In this document: in pieces, positions 52,356-62,116 of the stretch
Layout of the letters: each line of letters begins with the position of its first letter
Position numbering within the stretch: the first letter of the stretch is position 1
Assembly: GCA_023422565.1 (NCBI GenBank)
Contig: JAFAGR010000032.1
Coordinates: 1 to 64,000, forward strand
DNA: 64,000 bases
Direction of reading: 5' to 3'
DNA from: Bacteroidota bacterium
GTDB taxonomy: Bacteria > Bacteroidota > Bacteroidia > Chitinophagales > Chitinophagaceae
The notes under the pieces: model-generated
The model's database searches: none
Seen by the model: the letters and a program-made list of their open reading frames with translations, nothing else
What the model was told of the DNA's origin: nothing
Translations under genes and position numbers: made by a program

Positions 52356-55300
52356 TTAATGCGCAGCCGGTGCCGATGCGCCATGAGCTTCTTCCGCATG
52401 GCCATGAGCTGCACCAATCTCCCTGTCCGTATTTCTCACCTTCGCCATATAGCTCACATTGCTAAGCGTGTGAAGTTGTTCCAACACGTAGAAGGTTCTG
52501 TCTGCCTGTTCTACATTCCTTAGTTTATACACATCGCTCTTCTTATCATTCACGTTTCCGAAAGTGATCGCGTTTGTAGGACAAGCCTGCGCACATGCTG
52601 TTTGCACATTCCTTACCACGGAAGAGCTTTGCTGCTTTTTCGCTTCCAGCTTAACATCCTGCAGGCGCTGTACGCAGAAAGAGCATTTTTCCATAACACC
52701 GCGTGAGCGAACGGTTACATCCGGGTTCAACACCATCCGTGTAAGGTCGTCGTTCATTTGCTCGGTAACCTCATCAAGGTATGGCCCGATCATCGGCTTC
52801 TGGTTGTTAGCGAAGCTGTCTGATCCGTTATAGTCCATCCAGTTGAAACGTCTTACTTTATATGGACAGTTGTTTGCGCAATACCTTGTTCCGATACACC
52901 TGTTGTAGGCCATCTGGTTCAAACCTTCACTGCTGTGGTTGGTAGCAGATACAGGGCAAACGTTTTCGCACGGAGCGTTATCGCAATGCTGGCAAAGCAT
53001 CGGTTGATAAACCACTTCAGGATTGTTAGGGTCTCCGGTGAAGTAACGGTCGATACGCAACCAGTGCATATCATGATAACGCGCCACTTCCTTTTTACCC
53101 ACCACACTCACGTTGTTTTCCGCATTGCAGGCGATAACACAGGCGCTGCAACCGGTACAGGTGTTCATATCAATGCTCATTCCCCACTTGATGCCCGGCT
53201 TTTCATGATCGGGATACATGGTAGCATCCTTCACATAATCCTTACTTCCGAAGGCAGTAAGCGCGAGTTTTTCTTCGCGGATGTGAGACAGTAATTCTTT
53301 TGGATTCTTTTTATACGCGGTAAGGCTCGTTTCGTAAATGATCGGGCGGCCTTCGGTAAAACCGTGTACCTGCGTTTGCGCAAGGGCGTATTTACCGCTT
53401 ACCTTTTCCGCGGTTGCCACCGCATTATGAAGGAAGGAAGCCCCGCCGAAACCGATCAGGGGATAAACGTTTTTACCCGCGCCTGAAGCCGAGCGGCCGA
53501 TGCGCTCAATGGTGTGATCTTTATTGGCACTTTCACGGCCATAACCCACAGCCACGGCAATGGTGGAAGGATGAACTCCCGGAACGATCATGATCGGTAG
53601 TTCAACACTCCTGTTATTTATGGTAAGCTTCACCACCGGTTTCTCAGGGTGAACTTCATAATCGTCAGCATGTTTTTTATTGCCCATCACATCAATACCT
53701 GTAAGCGTTTTCGCAAGCGCAGGGCTTACCATCGCGTAGTTGTCCCAGGTTACTTTAGTAATGGGGTCAGGCAATTCCTGAAGCCATGGGTTGTTTGCCT
53801 GGCTACCGTTGCCCACACCTACTTTTTCATAAAACACCACTTCAATATTACCGGCCTTTCCGCTTCCCGCTTTGTTTGCAGCATCGGCCAAGCCTGCACT
53901 GTTATAACTGCCACGGCTAAACGAAGAAGTGATAACGGGCATGCCTACACTAAGCGAATCGGATACTGAAGTTGTATCGGAAGATGCGCCAGTTGCAGAA
54001 GCGCTTTGAGCCCCTGCCGGTTCTACCACACCATCCTGCAATGCCTTATTATAATTTGTTTCGCCACCGAGTTTGGCCATCCAGAAATTCTTGAAGAAAG
54101 TTTCGTAATCAGACTCGGTGATATTCAAAGCAGGGCGCGGTGCCATGCTGTCTATAATAGCAACCGGTGCAGAAGATGCGCCGGACCATTTCAACAGTGA
54201 GGTTTGGAAGGCCCTTGTTTTGAACAAAGGATTGATCACAGGTTGCATCATTGAGAAGTAACCTGTTTTTGGTTCCGCATCACCCCAGCTTTCCAGCCAG
54301 TGGTGAGAGGGACAAACATATTTACAGTACTCGGTAGTTTCGTCCATCGTGGAATTGAAAGAAACCGTTACCGGAATCTTCAGCATATTCTCGCCGAGTT
54401 TCTTTCCGTCTGCATATGAGTAAACAGGATTGCAATCGTACACCAAAAGCGCTCCCACATTTCCTGCCTGGATATCATTTGCAAGCGTAACCATATCTGC
54501 GTCTACGCCCATACGGTAGTTTGAGGAAACACCATGGTTGATGGTGGTTCCGTTTGCGCCGATCGCTTCGTTGATCGCGTTAACTACAGATTGAATTGCC
54601 GGATCATTACTTCCGCAAACCACAAGAGCCTGGCCTTTGCTGGCGTTAAGTGCTGCAGCAGCTAGGTCGATTCCTTTCTTAGTGTTCGCATCTGAAATAT
54701 TCGGAGCTGAAACGCCGCCACCCAGTTTTGCAAGGATGCCTAATGCGATTGCGCCCGTTTCGGAAGGCTTGTGCATGAAGCGGTCATCGGCATTTGAACC
54801 GGTGAGGCTCATAAAACTTTCGAAATGTATGTGCCTGCTTAATTGCGGATTTTTTGCGGCCATTTTTCTGCCCGCTGCATATTGCACGCTGAATTCAACA
54901 GGGCTTATCCATGTACCTAAAAAGTCAGCCCCAAGGCTAACGATCGTTTTTGCTTTATCAAAATGATAGGAAGGAATATGGCGTTTGCCGTAATCTGCCT
55001 GGTTGGCAAGCAGCATACCGCTGTTGCTGAAGGCATCGTATTGTACGTGTTTACTTCCCGGGTATTTTGCCAGGAAACGTGAGATCACCTGCAAGGTAGA
55101 AGGTGAGTTGATGGTGGACGTTAACAGTACCACCTGCTTTCCGCCCGCATTGGCCATGGCCTGCATGACCATGTTATCAAAAGCGTCGAAAGTGCTTACC
55201 TCTTTGTAATCGCTACCCGAGCGTTGCAGTGGGTGGCGAAGACGTGAAGTATTGTATAGATCGAGTACGGAAGCCTGTGCCCTTGCATTGGTTCCGCCCT

Positions 55301-55682
55301 TTGTAATTGATGATAATTTATTGCCTTCTATTTTTATCGGCCTTCCTTCTCTTTGTTTAACCACCACACTGATGGCATCGCCGCCGTTTACAAAGGTGGA
55401 GGCATAATAGTCCGCGATACCCGGGGTTACATTATCAGGCTTTTGAAGATAAGGAATCGCTTTACGAACCGGTGTTTGGCAACTTGCTGCAAGAGCTGCG
55501 GCCGCCGTGCTGAATCCCAAATATTTTAAAAAATCACGTCGGGGCGTTTTTCCATCAAGCAAGCCTTCATTCAATTCTTCCACGGGAAGCAGGTCTTCCC
55601 CAAACTCATTTGCTGCGGCTTCTTTGGAAGCATCCGACTGATTGAACTGTCCGAAATTTCCCCAATATTTTTTTTGACTCAT
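52356..55682 (-). CDS. actB: Alternative complex III iron-sulfur subunit ActB
   Basis: 1108 residues. A Tat-type signal (RRDFLKYLGFS, residues 48-58) is embedded after an N-terminal extension. A molybdopterin oxidoreductase-like domain without its cofactor site follows, then a C-terminal ferredoxin-like domain with four Cys groups (CTGCSACVIAC, CQHCDNAPCENVCP, CIGTRYCANNCP, CSFC ... CAQACP) for Fe-S clusters. Electrons from quinol pass here to ActA. Fusion of the two parts is normal for ACIII. Confidence 0.95.
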   Translation of the reverse strand: MSQKKYWGNFGQFNQSDASKEAAANEFGEDLLPVEELNEGLLDGKTPRRDFLKYLGFSTAAAALAASCQTPVRKAIPYLQKPDNVTPGIADYYASTFVNGGDAISVVVKQREGRPIKIEGNKLSSITKGGTNARAQASVLDLYNTSRLRHPLQRSGSDYKEVSTFDAFDNMVMQAMANAGGKQVVLLTSTINSPSTLQVISRFLAKYPGSKHVQYDAFSNSGMLLANQADYGKRHIPSYHFDKAKTIVSLGADFLGTWISPVEFSVQYAAGRKMAAKNPQLSRHIHFESFMSLTGSNADDRFMHKPSETGAIALGILAKLGGGVSAPNISDANTKKGIDLAAAALNASKGQALVVCGSNDPAIQSVVNAINEAIGANGTTINHGVSSNYRMGVDADMVTLANDIQAGNVGALLVYDCNPVYSYADGKKLGENMLKIPVTVSFNSTMDETTEYCKYVCPSHHWLESWGDAEPKTGYFSMMQPVINPLFKTRAFQTSLLKWSGASSAPVAIIDSMAPRPALNITESDYETFFKNFWMAKLGGETNYNKALQDGVVEPAGAQSASATGASSDTTSVSDSLSVGMPVITSSFSRGSYNSAGLADAANKAGSGKAGNIEVVFYEKVGVGNGSQANNPWLQELPDPITKVTWDNYAMVSPALAKTLTGIDVMGNKKHADDYEVHPEKPVVKLTINNRSVELPIMIVPGVHPSTIAVAVGYGRESANKDHTIERIGRSASGAGKNVYPLIGFGGASFLHNAVATAEKVSGKYALAQTQVHGFTEGRPIIYETSLTAYKKNPKELLSHIREEKLALTAFGSKDYVKDATMYPDHEKPGIKWGMSIDMNTCTGCSACVIACNAENNVSVVGKKEVARYHDMHWLRIDRYFTGDPNNPEVVYQPMLCQHCDNAPCENVCPVSATNHSSEGLNQMAYNRCIGTRYCANNCPYKVRRFNWMDYNGSDSFANNQKPMIGPYLDEVTEQMNDDLTRMVLNPDVTVRSRGVMEKCSFCVQRLQDVKLEAKKQQSSSVVRNVQTACAQACPTNAITFGNVNDKKSDVYKLRNVEQADRTFYVLEQLHTLSNVSYMAKVRNTDREIGAAHGHAEEAHGASAPAAH

Positions 55683-55741
55683 ATACCCCAGGCCCCCGAG
55701 GGCTGTTTAGTGATTAAATTGATTTCAAATAAGGCAGGCAA

Positions 55742-57013
55742 TTAGTAGTGGCACTTTTGGCACTCAGTTCCACCGATGTGGCCAACCGTAACACTATCCA
55801 TTTTATTATCCTTCAAATCATTATGAAACTTCTCATAAATGCTGTAGAACCTGTTGCCCTCGCCGGTTTCCTTGTCCAGGAAGTCAACCTTTGTTTCGCG
55901 GTGGCAATTGATACACCATCCCATTGAAAGATCAGCGAACTGGTAAACTTCATCCATCTCCTGCACATTTCCGTGGCAGGTTTGGCATTGTTGTTTTCCA
56001 ACAGTTACGTGCTGGCTATGGTTGAAATAAACGTGATCAGGAAGGTTGTGAATTTTTACCCATTCAATAGGCCTTGAGCCATCGGGCATTCCATCACCGT
56101 TGTTATCAGGATTGTATTCGTTCTTATCAGGGTTCCATCCTGCATAGGCGTACAGCTTTTTAATTTCCGCTGTTCCGTTAACCTGTACGCCGTCTTCACG
56201 AACGATCGGGTCGCCTTTATATTCTTTCACCGCCATGTGGCAGTTCATACAAACGTTCACTGATGGAATATTCGCGTGTTTACCGCTTTGCGCACCGCCA
56301 TGGCAATACAGGCAACTGATCTGGTTTACACCGGCGTGAACTTTATGTGAATAGTAAATAGGTTGTGTAGGTTGATAATTTGTTTGACGACCGAGACCGA
56401 TGGCCGCGTTGATCGTCCAGTAACCACCCACTCCAAACAATAATAATATACCTGCCATCAGGTAGGTTTTATTTCTCCAGAACGGAACAGGTTCGCCGCG
56501 TTTTATTCCTTCCTTTTCGTCGGTGAGTTTGCGGAGGTTACTGTTTACCTGCAATAATATGAAAGCCACCAGTGCAAGCACCAGGGTGAGTATACCATAT
56601 ATTAATGAATTGTCTTCCTTCGGCGCCGTTTCACCCGCAGCAGCTACGGGAGCGGCAGGAGGCGTGTAATCATCCACATACTTCATTATCGCATCGATCT
56701 CTTCTTTCGAGAGCTGAGCGAAGGGAGTCATGATCACCGGTTTCCATTTTGCCGCCATCGCTTTTGCATAAGGCTCGGTATCGATCATTTTCGCCGGGTT
56801 GTGGATCCAATTGTAGATCCAGTCTCCCTCAGGAACACGGTCTCTCCATCCCTTAAGTGCAGGGCCCGTAAAATCAACATCGGGCTTGTGACAGTTGGCG
56901 CAATTGGCCTTATATAACGCTTCGCCATCCTGTGCGGAAACCGAAGTAGAAATCAAGATTATGAGGAAAGAACTTGCGAAGAATTTGTTAAAGAATTTTC
57001 TAAATACACTCAT
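55742..57013 (-). CDS. actA: Alternative complex III multiheme cytochrome c, ActA
   Basis: First gene of the operon. 423 residues: signal peptide (1-27), a monoheme cytochrome c domain with CANCH at 38-42, two membrane helices (about 140-160 and 185-205), then five more CxxCH motifs (CLYCH, CMNCH, CQTCH, CINCH, CQKCH). So six heme sites in all, one more than the classic pentaheme ActA, through the extra N-terminal domain. It receives electrons from ActB and hands them to ActE. Confidence 0.94.
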   Translation of the reverse strand: MSVFRKFFNKFFASSFLIILISTSVSAQDGEALYKANCANCHKPDVDFTGPALKGWRDRVPEGDWIYNWIHNPAKMIDTEPYAKAMAAKWKPVIMTPFAQLSKEEIDAIMKYVDDYTPPAAPVAAAGETAPKEDNSLIYGILTLVLALVAFILLQVNSNLRKLTDEKEGIKRGEPVPFWRNKTYLMAGILLLFGVGGYWTINAAIGLGRQTNYQPTQPIYYSHKVHAGVNQISCLYCHGGAQSGKHANIPSVNVCMNCHMAVKEYKGDPIVREDGVQVNGTAEIKKLYAYAGWNPDKNEYNPDNNGDGMPDGSRPIEWVKIHNLPDHVYFNHSQHVTVGKQQCQTCHGNVQEMDEVYQFADLSMGWCINCHRETKVDFLDKETGEGNRFYSIYEKFHNDLKDNKMDSVTVGHIGGTECQKCHY

Positions 57014-57053
57014 GACAGTTCGGGCTAATGTGGAAAATTTCCTGATTTGGGTG

Positions 57054-57061
57054 CAAACATA
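57054..57061 (-). promoter_or_regulatory. Probable promoter -7 element of the ACIII-oxidase operon
   Basis: TATGTTTG on the minus strand, exact match to the Bacteroidota TAnnTTTG consensus, 40 bases before the actA ATG. A TTG lies upstream at 57087-57089 but 25 bases away, longer than usual, so the -33 element is uncertain. Confidence 0.5.
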
Positions 57062-57131
57062 AGACAGGAATATGACATAAACCTAACAATTCTTAATTTT
57101 TTTTCCTTAGTGCTGGCTTGTGTTTCAGCCG

Positions 57132-57168
57132 ATTAGCATGCATGAATTTTTTTATTTGTCATGCTAAT
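57132..57168. promoter_or_regulatory. Nine-base inverted repeat between the divergent actA and purN genes
   Basis: ATTAGCATG / CATGCTAAT, separated by 19 AT-rich bases. It could be a hairpin in the purN leader or a protein-binding site. No riboswitch core is recognisable. The rest of the 233-base gap is AT-rich. Confidence 0.4.
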
Positions 57169-57246
57169 GTAATCACAATAAATGCCCACATTTTTTTTAT
57201 AATCACCATTCCACCGCACCTTTGCCGAAATCAGGAAATTGGCAAA

Positions 57247-58137
57247 ATGTTTACAAAACTTCAGAAAAAGTGGGGTATTAGTGGATGGAGGTTTTTTTGG
57301 GTGATGATCACCTTTGCCGTAACAGGTTCAACTGCCGCCTTTATCACTGCACGAATCACTGCCTGGCTCGACATCAGGGCCTGGTCGCTGGAATTCTGGC
57401 TTCTGAAACTGGGAGTATTGTTGATCGGCTACCAGATCCTCCTCTTATTTTTCGGCTTCATCTTCGGGCAATTCAAATTTTTCTGGCGTTATGAGAAGAA
57501 AATACTACAGGCTTTCGGGCTCATAAAAAGGGACCCAGCGGTGCGCATTGCCATATTCGCTTCGGGAAAAGGGAGCAACGCTGCCAATATTGTGAACCAT
57601 TTCCACCACAACCCGTCAAAAGCTAAAAAAGCACAGGTTACATTAATAATATGTAACAAGCCGGGAGCAGGCGTAATTGAAATGGCAAAAAAAGAAGGAA
57701 TTCCTGTGCTAATGATAGAACAGGCGGGGTTTTCGGGCGGAAAGTACCTTGAGGAAATAAAGGCCTCGGCTGACCTTCTGGTGCTTGCCGGATTTCTGTG
57801 GAAGATTCCTCAAAACTTCATTGACGCCTATCCGGGCAGGATAATTAATATACATCCTGCGCTTTTGCCAAAATATGGGGGAAAGGGGATGTATGGACAA
57901 CATGTGCACGAAGCGGTTATTGCTAATGGGGAATCCGAAAGTGGTATAACTATTCATCATGTGGATGAGCATTATGATAATGGCGACATGATCTTCCAGG
58001 CCAAATGCGAGGTGGATGCTTCAGACACACCGGATTCCCTGGCGGAAAAAATTCATGCGCTGGAAAAACAGCATTATCCCACCCAGGTGGAGAAATGGGT
58101 GAAAAAAGTAAAATCCACGTTAAACCCCTCCTATTAA
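57247..58137 (+). CDS. purN: PurN (glycinamide ribonucleotide formyltransferase) fused to an N-terminal membrane domain
   Basis: 296 residues without an internal stop. Residues 1-90 hold two hydrophobic helices and a LQKKWGISGWRFF start, like the small Bacteroidota membrane family DUF6787. Residues about 99-296 are PurN, which formylates GAR in purine synthesis: the FASGKGSNAANI loop, catalytic Asn and His in NIHPALLP and the Asp in DNGDMI are all present. The start is ATG 57247. A GTG at 57541 opens the PurN part and could serve as a second start. Normal PurN is about 190 residues and soluble, so the fusion would put it at the membrane. Confidence 0.88.
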   Translation: MFTKLQKKWGISGWRFFWVMITFAVTGSTAAFITARITAWLDIRAWSLEFWLLKLGVLLIGYQILLLFFGFIFGQFKFFWRYEKKILQAFGLIKRDPAVRIAIFASGKGSNAANIVNHFHHNPSKAKKAQVTLIICNKPGAGVIEMAKKEGIPVLMIEQAGFSGGKYLEEIKASADLLVLAGFLWKIPQNFIDAYPGRIINIHPALLPKYGGKGMYGQHVHEAVIANGESESGITIHHVDEHYDNGDMIFQAKCEVDASDTPDSLAEKIHALEKQHYPTQVEKWVKKVKSTLNPSY

Positions 58138-58167
58138 CGGGTGCTTCTTCTTAATTTGTTGCCCGCT

Positions 58168-59394
58168 ATGGGTTGGTATTTAAGATCAGGGCTTGCCGCG
58201 ATGGCCGGTTTTTTTCTCGCGTTGATATTATCTCCCGCCACTACTTCGGGACAGTTTCTTGTGAAGGGCACCGTTTACGACATCAGCAAGGTAAATGTAG
58301 TTGAAGATGTGCGGGTTGTTAGTACGGGCGGGCTCTTCGCGGTCACCGATTCTCTCGGCCAGTACCAGGTTTGGGTGAATGAGGGAGACAGTATAAGCTT
58401 CGTATACAACCAAAAACCCACCCGAAAATTTGCCGTTTCGTCTATCCCAGACCGTGAGGGCTTCAACATTTCACTGGCCATGCCCATCGCCACAAAGTAC
58501 AAGGCGCTGAAAGAGGTGAAGGTTTTTTCAAAAACATACAGGCAGGATTCTATTGAAAACCGGGAGAACTATGCAGATGTTTTCAATTTTGAAAGGCCCG
58601 GGCTTGAAACCTCACTTGTGCCCGGCGGAGGTGCAGGTGCAGACATTAACGAACTCATCAACATTTTCCGATTCAGGCGTACGCGGCAGTTAAGAAGTTT
58701 TCAGCAAAGATTGATCGCGCAGGAAGAAGAGAAATATGTGAACCATCGCTTCAGTGCAAATTTTGTGAGCCGCATTACCGGGATGAAGGGCGAAGAACTC
58801 GACACCTTTTTAGTGCGGTACAGGCCCACATACGAATTCACAAAATCAAGCTCCGAACTCACCTTCAATACCTATGTACTGCAGGCGTTTTATCATTACA
58901 AGCAGTGGCAGAATTTTTCAGCCCCTCTTCATTCCGGTTTCAGAAATCAAAGCGACTGGCCGTATCTTACCAATGTATTTCGCGAAACAGGATCTCCAGG
59001 CACTGAAGGTGATCTTACAAAAAGAAAAACTATGAATTACAACAAACTCACTCCCGAAGAAGAAGCGGTGATTCTTCATAAAGGCACAGAAAGGCCATAC
59101 ACCGGCGAATACAATAACAACAAAGAAAAAGGCACCTACATATGCCGCAGGTGCGATGCGCCTCTTTACAGATCGGAAGATAAATTCAATTCAAATTGCG
59201 GCTGGCCGAGTTTTGATGATGAGATAACGGGCGCGGTTAAACGCATTCCGGATGCCGATGGCATGCGTACGGAGATCGTATGCAACAATTGCGGTGGCCA
59301 TCTCGGGCATGTGTTTTTAGGGGAAGGATTTACGGATAAGGATACAAGGCATTGCGTGAATTCGATATCAATGAAATTTGTAAAAAGTCAGTAG
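58168..59394 (+). CDS. msrB: Secreted regulatory-like domain protein fused to MsrB (methionine-R-sulfoxide reductase)
   Basis: One open frame of 408 residues. The N-terminal 29 residues look like a signal peptide. About residues 30-115 (this numbering) form a carboxypeptidase regulatory-like domain, followed by about 170 residues of unassigned sequence typical of Chitinophagaceae proteins. From the ATG at 59032 on (120 residues) comes a complete MsrB: GWPSFDDE segment, two CxxC zinc pairs (CRRC, CNNC) and the catalytic Cys in RHCVNS. MsrB reduces methionine-R-sulfoxide. Either it is a true periplasmic fusion or MsrB starts internally at 59032. The frame also opens with a GTG at 58141. Starts three bases behind purN. 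Confidence 0.82.
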   Translation: MGWYLRSGLAAMAGFFLALILSPATTSGQFLVKGTVYDISKVNVVEDVRVVSTGGLFAVTDSLGQYQVWVNEGDSISFVYNQKPTRKFAVSSIPDREGFNISLAMPIATKYKALKEVKVFSKTYRQDSIENRENYADVFNFERPGLETSLVPGGGAGADINELINIFRFRRTRQLRSFQQRLIAQEEEKYVNHRFSANFVSRITGMKGEELDTFLVRYRPTYEFTKSSSELTFNTYVLQAFYHYKQWQNFSAPLHSGFRNQSDWPYLTNVFRETGSPGTEGDLTKRKTMNYNKLTPEEEAVILHKGTERPYTGEYNNNKEKGTYICRRCDAPLYRSEDKFNSNCGWPSFDDEITGAVKRIPDADGMRTEIVCNNCGGHLGHVFLGEGFTDKDTRHCVNSISMKFVKSQ

Positions 59395-59630
59395 GCTGGA
59401 GCCATTTCTGTCCGGTAAAGCTTTTTGAAATTCTCTAAAAGACTTGCGCTTTATATTACGAAGGGGTTTCACGCCAATGGAGCTTGCGCTGAGGTCGAAC
59501 TGAGGTTTCATACAGAGGAATACTTAAGAATTCATAGGGCCACGAAAAAATACTGAATTTCGTGATCTTATATATTATGCATCAGCAAATACAGGGGGTT
59601 AAGGAAAGACAGCATGAGATCAATCGCCGA

Positions 59631-60401
59631 TTAAAAATGATAGCCCAGTTTTAAGGTGAGCCCGAACACAGGGCCAACTCTTTTCACATCCTGGCTACCG
59701 TCTATTATGCCACCGTCTTCACCATAATTAAATGCATAGCGCTTTCCTTTAAAATTACGAAGTCCAATTGATGCAGAGTATTCAAGTGAAATTCTATCGT
59801 AAAGAGACTGGCTGCCAAAGTGCACATTGAAATCCATGAAATCATCATACTCTTTAAAGGTTTCATTGGTATATTCCACATTAAATACACCCGGGCCTGT
59901 CAACACTTTTCTTGTACTAAAGTTGTAACGGCTTTTGTCGAATGCAAAACCGATAAAAGGGCCTTCCAACCCCTCGCTTTCAAAATAGATCCGGGGTTGT
60001 ATAGAAATATGATACCCGGTTGAATATGTACGTTCTTCAAAATCATTTACCTCCATCATGCTTTCATCGCTTGAAGGCACCCCGTTCCAGGTTGATTTGG
60101 TAACTTTTGGCTCGTTCATCTCCATGGTGCCTGTCCACCCGCGGATGTAATTCTTCATTGTAATGCCTGCTCCAACCTGAACAGACAGAAAATCTTTTAT
60201 CTCTCTCTCATAATAAATTGGAACAATGCCTGCCAAAAAAGCAAGCGGAGAGATCTTTACCACATTCATTTCAGTCGACCTTGCTTTCTTCCGGCCTTTG
60301 CCTGAATTAGCGGTACTGTCGCTGAAATAGACCACTTCCTGCGCGCTTGTACCAAGGGAGACAATACAGAACAGGGCCACAATTAAAGAGCGAAAAATCA
60401 T
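59631..60401 (-). CDS. Hypothetical secreted beta-rich protein
   Basis: 256 residues. Signal peptide (1-20, ending SAQ), then alternating beta strands ending in an aromatic residue (LKLGYHF), the usual sign of an outer membrane beta-barrel. The middle (YYEREIKDFLSVQVGAGI, then YSTGYHISIQPRIYF) supports an OmpA-like or small porin-like barrel. I know no named family. The 236-base gap before it (59395-59630) contains no feature I can support. Confidence 0.75.
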   Translation of the reverse strand: MIFRSLIVALFCIVSLGTSAQEVVYFSDSTANSGKGRKKARSTEMNVVKISPLAFLAGIVPIYYEREIKDFLSVQVGAGITMKNYIRGWTGTMEMNEPKVTKSTWNGVPSSDESMMEVNDFEERTYSTGYHISIQPRIYFESEGLEGPFIGFAFDKSRYNFSTRKVLTGPGVFNVEYTNETFKEYDDFMDFNVHFGSQSLYDRISLEYSASIGLRNFKGKRYAFNYGEDGGIIDGSQDVKRVGPVFGLTLKLGYHF

Positions 60402-60476
60402 TATTTAGTTTTTTGTTAAATCAAAGTTAATGGATGAGCTTATATTTTATATGTTTGCCACCACAATAAATTTATT

Positions 60477-62054
60477 ATGAAACATTTTTTCGGAATTGCC
60501 CTTGTTGCGCTAACCCTAACTACTCTCCCTACGAACGAAGCGAGATCGCAAAAGTTTGATGTAAAATGGGGAGATAACACAAAATTGAAATATGATTTTG
60601 ATGATGCCGTTCCGGTAAGTAACGGAAATTTTCTCATATTAAAATTGACTCCAAAGAAAAAGTGGGGAAGCGTTGAATACATACCAAGCCTCATCCTGGT
60701 GTCAAAAGACATGTCGGAAATTAAAACGGAAGACATAGAGCTCAAAGATGATAAGAATGCCACACTAAGAGGTTTTGAAAAGTACGGCGATAATATTTTT
60801 TTAATGTACACCGAGTACGATAATGATTCTAAAACAACTTCCTTCAACGCACTGAAAATCGATGAAAAAACGTTGAAGGTCGGTTCAAAGATCACCCTTG
60901 GCACATTTGAATCAGATAAAAGAAATGACCAGGCCACCGCTACCTATAAGCTCTCTGCAGACTCTTCAAAAGTGTTGCTGATGGTGGAAGGCCCATGGAG
61001 AAAAAAGGAAAATGAAAAACTTTACTTCGGCATTTTTGATACAGACCTGAAAAAAGTTTGGAGTAAACAAATTGAACTTCCTATCGAACAAAGGTTTTTC
61101 GACGTATATGATGTGGATGTTACCAACGACAGCAAAGTTTTTCTGGCATATAAGCATTACGAAAAAGAAATATCACGCGAATCTGTTCGTGAAGACGGAT
61201 CTAAGATCCCTTCATACGCATATAAAATGGTAGTGTTCACGCAATCCGAAAAAGATAAGGAACTGCGTTTTGATCTTGCAAACAAGTACATACAGGGAAC
61301 CCGCATCATCAGCAACAAGAACGGTTCACTTACCATCTCCGGTTTGTATAAGAAAAAACACAACGGAAACATTACGGGAGCGTTCTATGCAATTATCCCC
61401 GCCGGAACTGTAGAAGTTAAAAATCCGAAAATGATCGACTTCCCTACAGACCTGCTGGAGCTTGTAGACAAAGACGGGTACGCTTCTACAAAATCAAGCG
61501 ATCCGGGCTTGTATTCCAATTTCAGGCTAAGGCATATCCTTGAGCGTGAAAATGGAAGTGTTGATCTTGTAAGCGAGTATTATAAACTGGTGGTGAGAAC
61601 AACTTCCGATTCAAAAGGTTTTACAAAAACCACATATTACTATACCTATGGCGATATTGTTAACACCAACATTAGTAATGATGGAAAGGCGACTTTCACA
61701 AGAATTCCGAAAAACCAAAAGATGACTAACGCCGATTTCTTCCTTGGCTTCTTCCCTATAATTTATAAAGACAACCTGGTGCTGATTTATAACGATGATG
61801 AAGACAACATAGAAAGGGAACTTGAGAAGAAACCTGATGACGTGATGAAGTTTAAGAAAGCCGTTCTTGCCGCTGCAACGATCAACGACAAAGGCCAGTT
61901 AACCAGGCAGGCGATCTTCCGCAACCAGGATGAAAACTATATTCCTATTCCACGAAATACAACCAGGATTTCAACTGACCAATACCTGATAACTTCTGAC
62001 CTCATTAAATTGTTTAAGAAGCGTACACGTTTTGGTATGATGACATTGAAATAA
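60477..62054 (+). CDS. Hypothetical secreted protein, 525 residues
   Basis: Signal peptide (1-24, ending ARSQ), then an even run of beta-strand segments alternating with charged turns, without Cys. The repeating LxxxDxD-type blocks and the absence of membrane segments point to a beta-propeller-like or similar exported fold. No family recognised. Divergent to the beta-barrel gene at 59631 and closed by a good terminator. Confidence 0.78.
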   Translation: MKHFFGIALVALTLTTLPTNEARSQKFDVKWGDNTKLKYDFDDAVPVSNGNFLILKLTPKKKWGSVEYIPSLILVSKDMSEIKTEDIELKDDKNATLRGFEKYGDNIFLMYTEYDNDSKTTSFNALKIDEKTLKVGSKITLGTFESDKRNDQATATYKLSADSSKVLLMVEGPWRKKENEKLYFGIFDTDLKKVWSKQIELPIEQRFFDVYDVDVTNDSKVFLAYKHYEKEISRESVREDGSKIPSYAYKMVVFTQSEKDKELRFDLANKYIQGTRIISNKNGSLTISGLYKKKHNGNITGAFYAIIPAGTVEVKNPKMIDFPTDLLELVDKDGYASTKSSDPGLYSNFRLRHILERENGSVDLVSEYYKLVVRTTSDSKGFTKTTYYYTYGDIVNTNISNDGKATFTRIPKNQKMTNADFFLGFFPIIYKDNLVLIYNDDEDNIERELEKKPDDVMKFKKAVLAAATINDKGQLTRQAIFRNQDENYIPIPRNTTRISTDQYLITSDLIKLFKKRTRFGMMTLK

Positions 62055-62071
62055 AACTTTGACACACATTA

Positions 62072-62103
62072 AAAAAGTCCGCAAAAAAAAATGCGGACTT
62101 TTT
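62072..62103. terminator. Bidirectional terminator
   Basis: Perfect 12-base stem AAAAAGTCCGCA / TGCGGACTTTTT with an eight-A loop, flanked by A on the left and T on the right. It serves both the secreted-protein gene and the convergent E1 gene. Confidence 0.92.
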
Positions 62104-62116
62104 TATTAGCCTTTGT

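Noticed and set aside
57132..57246. Purine riboswitch upstream of purN
   Set aside because: The hairpin lacks the conserved core of the purine aptamer and only one stem can be formed.
59395..59630. Structured RNA or tRNA in the gap after the MsrB gene
   Set aside because: A weak CACGAAA/TTTCGTG hairpin is visible but there is no cloverleaf, T-run or conserved motif.
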